Below, one piece after another: positions 7,577 through 11,816 of a stretch of DNA of 11,816 nucleotides (positions within the stretch are counted from its first letter, which is position 1; every line of letters starts with the position of its first letter). Source of the stretch: UBA8337 sp049889915 (lineage in GTDB: Bacteria > Pseudomonadota > Alphaproteobacteria > RS24); contig JBMHCM010000128.1 of the NCBI GenBank assembly GCA_049889915.1, positions 1-11,816 of the forward strand, read 5' to 3'. The notes under the pieces are model-generated. The model searched no databases and was not told where the DNA came from. It was given only the letters and a program-made list of their open reading frames with translations. Made by a program: the position numbers and the translations under genes.

Positions 7577-8320
7577 ATGGCGCGGGCGAATGCAACAATG
7601 CAGCGGCTTTATATTGACGCCGATTTGACGGCCGATGCAGCGCTGCCGTTGGACCTCAAGCAAACGCATTATTTGCGCAATGTGCTGCGCCTTGAGGCCG
7701 GGGCATCGCTGCTTTTGTTCAATGGCCGCGATGGCGAATGGCGCGCCACGCTTGAACAGCTGAACAAAAAGCAGGCAGTTGCGCGCCTTCTGGAACAGAC
7801 GCGCCCGCAAGACCCGCAAAATGATATTTGGCTGCTGGTCGCGCCGGTGAAAAAAGACCGTCTCGATTATTTGGCGCAAAAAGCCACGGAGATGGGGGTG
7901 GGGCGTTTGCAACCGGTCATCACGCAGCGCACGCAAGGCAGCAAGGGCGGCATTAAACACGATAAGTTGGTGGCCAATAGTATTGAGGCAGCCGAGCAGT
8001 GCAACATTATGTGCCTGCCGGAGATTGCCGAGACGCAAAAACTGCAAACCGTGCTGGCTGATTTTCCGGCCGACCGACAGATAATTTTTTGCGATGAAGA
8101 AGCCGATGTCAGCACCGGCGGCACTGCTTTGGCGGCTTTGCGCGGCGCCAAATTGGCCCTGCTGATTGGCCCGGAGGGCGGTTTTGACGATAGCGAACGG
8201 GCATTGCTTTTGGCGCGCGACAATGTCACCCGCGTCTCTTTGGGGCCGCGTATTTTGCGCACCGATACGGCGGTGGTTGCCGCTTTGGCTTTAGTGCAAT
8301 CGCAAATCGGCGATTGGTAA
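7577..8320 (+). CDS. rsmE: 16S rRNA (uracil-1498-N3)-methyltransferase RsmE
   Basis: RsmE methylates N3 of U1498 in 16S rRNA (E. coli numbering) on the assembled 30S subunit, using S-adenosylmethionine. The 247-residue protein has the expected two parts. An N-terminal PUA-like RNA-binding region (about 10-75) includes HYLRNVLRLEAG. A C-terminal SPOUT methyltransferase domain includes APVKKDRLDYLAQKATEMGV (89-108), GPEGGF (198-203) and the knot-forming LGPRILRTDTAVVAAL (222-237). These are the family's signature segments. The ATG at 7577 was chosen because of the AGGAG 6 nt upstream. The gene is divergent from ubiA and followed 97 nt later by gshA on the same strand, an association common in alphaproteobacteria. 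It is complete, with no frameshift. Confidence 0.96.
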   Translation: MARANATMQRLYIDADLTADAALPLDLKQTHYLRNVLRLEAGASLLLFNGRDGEWRATLEQLNKKQAVARLLEQTRPQDPQNDIWLLVAPVKKDRLDYLAQKATEMGVGRLQPVITQRTQGSKGGIKHDKLVANSIEAAEQCNIMCLPEIAETQKLQTVLADFPADRQIIFCDEEADVSTGGTALAALRGAKLALLIGPEGGFDDSERALLLARDNVTRVSLGPRILRTDTAVVAALALVQSQIGDW

Positions 8321-8333
8321 TCGTGCCTGCCGC

Positions 8334-8362
8334 TTGTCGGCTGCGCGAAAGCACACTAAATA
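8334..8362 (+). promoter_or_regulatory. Candidate sigma-70-like promoter for gshA (weak)
   Basis: The 97-nt gap between rsmE and gshA contains TTGTCG (8334-8339; four of six matches to TTGACA) and TAAATA (8357-8362; three of six matches to TATAAT) separated by 17 nt. It would give a leader of roughly 50 nt before the gshA ATG. The match is modest, and read-through from rsmE is equally possible because no terminator is apparent after rsmE. Confidence 0.28.
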
Positions 8363-8417
8363 AGAAACAATTCAAGCCCGCCTCATATGTGACCGAACGC
8401 GTGCAGGAGAATAGCCG

Positions 8418-9782
8418 ATGTCTGACGCGCCCCAACGGATGCACTCAGTAAATGATTTGAAAGACTGGATGGCGGCCGGCTGCAAACCGGTGGCTGACTG
8501 GCGCATCGGCACAGAGCATGAAAAATTCGGTTTTCGCAGCACGGATTTGTCACCGCTGGCTTATGATGGCGATGACGGTATTGAAGCGCTGCTGACCGGG
8601 CTGATGCAATTTGGCTGGCAGGGCAAATATGAAGGCGACACGCTGGTCGGCCTGGTGCGCGACAGCCAAGCCGGTGGCGGTTCTGTCACTTTGGAACCGG
8701 CCGGTCAGTTGGAATTGTCGGGCGCGCCGCTGGAAAATATTCACCAAACCTGCGCTGAAATTTCCGCGCATCTGAAACAGGTCGAGGCGGTTGCCGGGCC
8801 GCTTGGCCAGTCCTTTATGGGCATTGGCTATTCACCGCAATGGGGGCTGGATAAAGCGCCGCAAATGCCGAAAGGCCGCTATCGGCTGATGAACCAGTTC
8901 ATGCCCAAACAGGGCGGCCGCGGTTTGGAGATGATGTATTTGACCGCCACCGTGCAGGTCAATCTCGATTTCGGGTCTGAGGCCGATATGGTTGAAAAGC
9001 TGCGCATCGCGCTGGCCTTGCAGCCGCTGGCCACGGCGCTGTTCGCCAATTCGCCTTTCAAAGCCGGTCAGCCGACCGGCAATTTATCGGAACGCTCGGT
9101 GATTTGGCGCGATACCGATAATAAGCGCACCGGCATGTTGCCTTTCGTTTTTGAGGAAGGCTTCGGCTTTGAGCAATATGTCGATTATGCGCTCGATGTG
9201 CCGATGTATTTCGTCATGCGCGATGGGGATTTTGTCGACACATTGGGCATGAGCTTTCGCGATTTCATGGCCGGAAAATTGCCCGCTCTGCCGGGCGAAT
9301 TGCCGACCGCGGCTGATTGGGAAGACCATTTGACGACAATTTTTCCGGAAGCGCGGGTCAAGCGGTTTATCGAAATGCGCGGCGCCGATGCCGGACCATG
9401 GCCGTCTTTATGCGCGCTGTCTGCGTTTTGGGTCGGGCTGCTTTATGATGCTGACACGCAAAGCGAAGTTGCTGCCTATATCGCTGATTGGACGGCGGAA
9501 GAACGCGAAGCGCTGCGCCGTGATGCGCCGGTGCAGGGCCTTAAAACCGTCTTCCGTGACCATGATTTGCATCACATTGCCCGCGATATTCTCAGCCTGT
9601 CGGAAAAGGGTCTGAAAGCGCGCAATCGCTCGGACGGGGCTGGCGGCGATGAAACGCAATATCTCGGCTATTTGCAGGAAATTGTCGGCAGCGGCAAAAA
9701 CAATGCGCAAAAATTGCTCGATAAGTTTCATGGCGATTGGAACGGCGATGTGACGCCGGTTTATCAGCATTTGAAATTTTAG
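8418..9782 (+). CDS. gshA: Glutamate-cysteine ligase, plant/alphaproteobacterial type (class 2)
   Basis: This enzyme joins glutamate and cysteine through the gamma-carboxyl group using ATP, the first and usually rate-limiting step of glutathione synthesis in the cytoplasm. The 454-residue protein belongs to the GCS2 group shared by plants and many proteobacteria, not the enterobacterial GshA type. Visible marks are GTEHEKFGF (31-39, conserved active-site segment), GGSVTLEPAGQLELSGAP (87-104, substrate/metal-binding strand), a MPKQGGRGLEMM stretch, TATVQVNLDF, QPLATALFANSPF and RGADAGPWPSLCALSAFWVGLLYD. The ATG at 8418 has an AGGAG (8405-8409) 8 nt upstream. The downstream partner gshB is not in the window. 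The gene converges with the membrane-protein gene on the minus strand, leaving 30 nt (9783-9812) with no recognisable terminator hairpin. Confidence 0.95.
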   Translation: MSDAPQRMHSVNDLKDWMAAGCKPVADWRIGTEHEKFGFRSTDLSPLAYDGDDGIEALLTGLMQFGWQGKYEGDTLVGLVRDSQAGGGSVTLEPAGQLELSGAPLENIHQTCAEISAHLKQVEAVAGPLGQSFMGIGYSPQWGLDKAPQMPKGRYRLMNQFMPKQGGRGLEMMYLTATVQVNLDFGSEADMVEKLRIALALQPLATALFANSPFKAGQPTGNLSERSVIWRDTDNKRTGMLPFVFEEGFGFEQYVDYALDVPMYFVMRDGDFVDTLGMSFRDFMAGKLPALPGELPTAADWEDHLTTIFPEARVKRFIEMRGADAGPWPSLCALSAFWVGLLYDADTQSEVAAYIADWTAEEREALRRDAPVQGLKTVFRDHDLHHIARDILSLSEKGLKARNRSDGAGGDETQYLGYLQEIVGSGKNNAQKLLDKFHGDWNGDVTPVYQHLKF

Positions 9783-9812
9783 GGCCGCCCGAACACCACT
9801 TCAGGCGCAATC

Positions 9813-10337
9813 TTAAACGGACGCAATAACTTCCGCCACAATGGCGGCAATCACCCAGCCGATGAAGAACAGAAAAAAGCCGAGCGCCAGCCGCCAGCCG
9901 CCATCCTGCGGGCGCACCAATTTGACATTCAGCGCATAAGCGAAAAAGGGCGATAAGCCGGGAAACAACAGTCCAAAGCTGAAAATCGCCAGCGCCACAC
10001 CGGCCAGCGGAATCATGAACGCCATCGGCCACGGCAAGACCAGCTCGGCCAAAATACCGGCGGCGATATAGCTCAGCGTAAACAGCGCCGCCATCATATT
10101 CGGCTGCAGGGTTTTATTGTGCCGCAAGGGCAATAAAGCGCGCAGACTATAAATATGTGCCGCTATCGGCCCGATGCTGACCAGCACCTCGCCAAACCAG
10201 CCGGTCATCAGTTTCGGATAGGCCAAGCCAGGAATGGCGACCAGCGCGGCGACGGCCCAGCCAATGAATAAAAGGCTGCCGTAATGATACCGGTGCTGCG
10301 GGTCGAGAAATCGCGACTGTTTGAGGCGCAGCGGCAT
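9813..10337 (-). CDS. Hypothetical multi-pass membrane protein coupled to tldD
   Basis: I do not recognise this 174-residue protein. It has a short basic N-terminus (with HRYHY near 15-19) and about five hydrophobic segments: near 20-41, 47-69, 82-101, 104-127 and 150-172. Short loops between them include LRHNKTLQP (71-79) and VRPQDGGW (141-148). No catalytic motif, Cys pair or repeat is visible. Intramembrane His, Glu and Pro are few (Glu98, His61), so it could be a small transporter, a structural membrane protein or an assembly factor. The ATG at 10337 shares its first base with the tldD stop (TAATG), which argues for translational coupling and for this start rather than upstream in-frame codons that lie inside tldD. 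GC content and codon use look like the neighbours', so nothing suggests recent transfer. That it is a real gene is supported by the overlap, tight packing and strong membrane pattern. Confidence 0.72.
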   Translation of the reverse strand: MPLRLKQSRFLDPQHRYHYGSLLFIGWAVAALVAIPGLAYPKLMTGWFGEVLVSIGPIAAHIYSLRALLPLRHNKTLQPNMMAALFTLSYIAAGILAELVLPWPMAFMIPLAGVALAIFSFGLLFPGLSPFFAYALNVKLVRPQDGGWRLALGFFLFFIGWVIAAIVAEVIASV

Positions 10338-11773
10338 TAAGCGGTGCCGCCGACCGTCAATCCTTCCAGCCGCAGGCTCGGTTGCCCGACACCGACCGGC
10401 ACGCCTTGTCCGGCCTTGCCGCATGTGCCGATGCCTTCATCCAATTGCATGTCATTGCCGATCATGGAAATGCGCTGCATTGATTCCGGGCCGGTGCCGA
10501 TAAGCGTTGCGCCTTTCAGCGGTGCGCCCAGCTTGCCGTCTTTAATCTCAAACGCTTCCGTGCAGGAGAAAACGAATTTGCCGCTGGTAATATCGACCTG
10601 ACCGCCGCCAAAAGCGGTGGCGTAAATGCCGTTTTTCACCGAGCTTAAAATTTCTTCTGGTTCATGCGTGCCGCCCAGCATATGAGTATTGGTCATGCGC
10701 GGCATGGGTTGGCAGCTAAAGCTCTCGCGGCGGCCATTGCCGGTCGGGGCCATGCCCATCAGCCGTGCGTTTAGCCGGTCTTGCATATAGCCTTTCAAAA
10801 TACCGTCTTCGATAAGCACGGTTTTTGAGGTCGGCGTGCCTTCATCATCAATGGTCAGCGAACCACGGCGGTCGGGAATCGTGCCGTCATCAATGACGGT
10901 AACGCCCGGCGACGCAACGCGCTCGCCAATGCGGTCTGAAAAGGCAGAGGTTTTTTTGCGGTTAAAGTCACCTTCCAAGCCATGGCCGACCGCCTCATGC
11001 AATAGAATGCCGGGCCAGCCGGGGCCAAGCACCACATCCATTTCACCGGCCGGTGCCGGAATGGAGTCGAGATTGGTGACCGCTTGTTTGAGCGCATTAT
11101 TGACCTGTGCTTGCCAGTTTTCCGGGGCCAGCCATTGCGCATAATTGGCCCGTCCGCCGCGGCCCGAATGGCCGGTCTCTTGCCGCTCGCCTTCGCCGAC
11201 AACAACCGATACGTCGAGCCGCACCAGCGGCCGCACGTCAAACAGCGGACCGGTGTCGGGGCGCACAATACAGACGGCCTGCCATTCACCGGCCAGCGAT
11301 ACGGAAACCTGCCGCACTCGATTGTCACGGCTGCGCGCATAGGCGTTGATGTCTTCCAGCAATTTTACCTTGTCGATAAATTCAGCGCCGTTGAGCGGAT
11401 TATCGGCCATATAAAGGGCCTGACCGGCGGCTGACGGCGCGGCCGCCCAGCTGCCGGAATGGCCGGACAAAACCGGTGACAGACTATCGGCAGCGCGGCT
11501 TAAGGCGGCCATGGAAAGGTCGGTTGCATGGGCAAAGCCGACCGCTTCATCGCGCACTGCCCGGAGGCCGAAGCCGTGACTGGTGTCGAAACTGGCGGCT
11601 TTCAAACGGTTGTCGTCAAACGAGAACGCTTCCGACAATGTATATTCCAGATAAAGCTCGCCATCATCAGCTGCGCCCAGCGTTTGCTCGGTGAAGCGGT
11701 GGGTTTGGTCGCGGTCCAAATCGGTTTGGCCGAAAAACAGGTCTTGCGGGTCTTGTGTTGTTATCTCACTCAC
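10337..11773 (-). CDS. tldD: TldD, catalytic subunit of the TldD-TldE metalloprotease
   Basis: TldD carries the zinc active site of the TldD/TldE peptidase, a cytoplasmic enzyme that takes in unfolded peptides through a narrow chamber. The 478-residue protein shows HEAVGH (259-264), the HExxxH metal motif, followed by GLEGDF, and a conserved C-terminal GTCGKAGQ whose Cys (452) corresponds to the third zinc ligand known from E. coli TldD. Other family stretches are GPGWPGILLHE, DDEGTPTSKTVLIEDG, ESFSCQPMPRMTNT and FGGGQVDI. Length matches the family (about 470-485). The start is a GTG at 11773 with AAGGAG 6 nt upstream. The stop overlaps the downstream membrane-protein start by one base. Its partner TldE is encoded at 4109-5446 on the same strand, in a separate transcription unit. 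Confidence 0.96.
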   Translation of the reverse strand: MSEITTQDPQDLFFGQTDLDRDQTHRFTEQTLGAADDGELYLEYTLSEAFSFDDNRLKAASFDTSHGFGLRAVRDEAVGFAHATDLSMAALSRAADSLSPVLSGHSGSWAAAPSAAGQALYMADNPLNGAEFIDKVKLLEDINAYARSRDNRVRQVSVSLAGEWQAVCIVRPDTGPLFDVRPLVRLDVSVVVGEGERQETGHSGRGGRANYAQWLAPENWQAQVNNALKQAVTNLDSIPAPAGEMDVVLGPGWPGILLHEAVGHGLEGDFNRKKTSAFSDRIGERVASPGVTVIDDGTIPDRRGSLTIDDEGTPTSKTVLIEDGILKGYMQDRLNARLMGMAPTGNGRRESFSCQPMPRMTNTHMLGGTHEPEEILSSVKNGIYATAFGGGQVDITSGKFVFSCTEAFEIKDGKLGAPLKGATLIGTGPESMQRISMIGNDMQLDEGIGTCGKAGQGVPVGVGQPSLRLEGLTVGGTA

Positions 11774-11779
11774 GAGCGG

Positions 11780-11785
11780 CTCCTT
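11780..11785 (-). promoter_or_regulatory. Strong Shine-Dalgarno site supporting the GTG start of tldD
   Basis: On the minus strand this reads AAGGAG, 6 nt upstream of the GTG at 11773. It is the best ribosome site on the minus strand of this window and supports GTG as the start. The remaining 31 bases to the window edge are AT-rich and may hold part of the promoter, but no clear hexamer pair can be seen before the sequence ends. Confidence 0.65.
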
Positions 11786-11816
11786 AAAATAACTGTCTGT
11801 AATATGTCGATTTAAC

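Noticed and set aside
7508..8047. A 180-codon upstream extension of the ubiA frame.
   Set aside because: It lies antisense within rsmE, is not conserved-looking and would give a UbiA far longer than the family. The frame is open only because of base composition.
8321..8417. A possible small RNA or riboswitch between rsmE and gshA.
   Set aside because: Only a 4-bp GCCG/CGGC stem (8329-8341) can be drawn. There is no conserved riboswitch core and the gap is too short for a known class.
10338..10424. A longer N-terminus (29 extra residues) for the membrane protein.
   Set aside because: The extension lies inside the 3' end of tldD and is Arg-rich, while the ATG at 10337 forms a classic TAATG junction and starts directly before the first membrane segment.

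Overview
The window looks like chromosomal housekeeping DNA from an alphaproteobacterium. It is densely packed and GC-rich (mid-to-high fifties percent by eye). The evidence is the block ubiA / rsmE / gshA with a plant-type (class 2) glutamate-cysteine ligase, the Kdo-lipid A gene order msbA-waaA-lpxK, and a TldD/TldE pair of alphaproteobacterial type. The order or family cannot be fixed from the sequence alone. I see no mobile element, CRISPR array, tRNA or rRNA, and no gene-free stretch longer than about 100 bases.

Region 1 (1-6508, all minus strand) reads right to left as fatty acid desaturase, pmbA/tldE, msbA, waaA, lpxK. The desaturase and pmbA are 15 nt apart. A 97-nt gap with an AT-rich, possibly promoter-bearing core separates pmbA from msbA. 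The last three genes are translationally coupled: msbA and waaA share a TAATG stop/start, and waaA and lpxK overlap by 8 nt. lpxK runs off the left edge and lacks its C-terminus. These three genes finish Kdo2-lipid A (4'-phosphorylation, Kdo transfer) and flip it across the inner membrane. The desaturase acts on membrane acyl chains, so most of the region concerns the envelope.

Region 2 (6581-9782) holds ubiA (minus), divergent by about 70 nt from rsmE (plus), which is followed 97 nt later by gshA (plus). The products are a ubiquinone prenyltransferase, the 16S rRNA m3U1498 methyltransferase and the first enzyme of glutathione synthesis.

Region 3 (9813-11773, minus) is tldD followed by a 174-residue multi-pass membrane protein of unknown function, joined by a TAATG overlap. 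gshA and this membrane protein converge with only 30 nt between them.

Both subunits of the TldD/TldE protease therefore lie on the same strand within one 8-kb stretch, in separate transcription units. I found no clearly novel system. The best leads are the unrecognised membrane protein coupled to tldD and the desaturase-tldE-msbA-waaA-lpxK arrangement.
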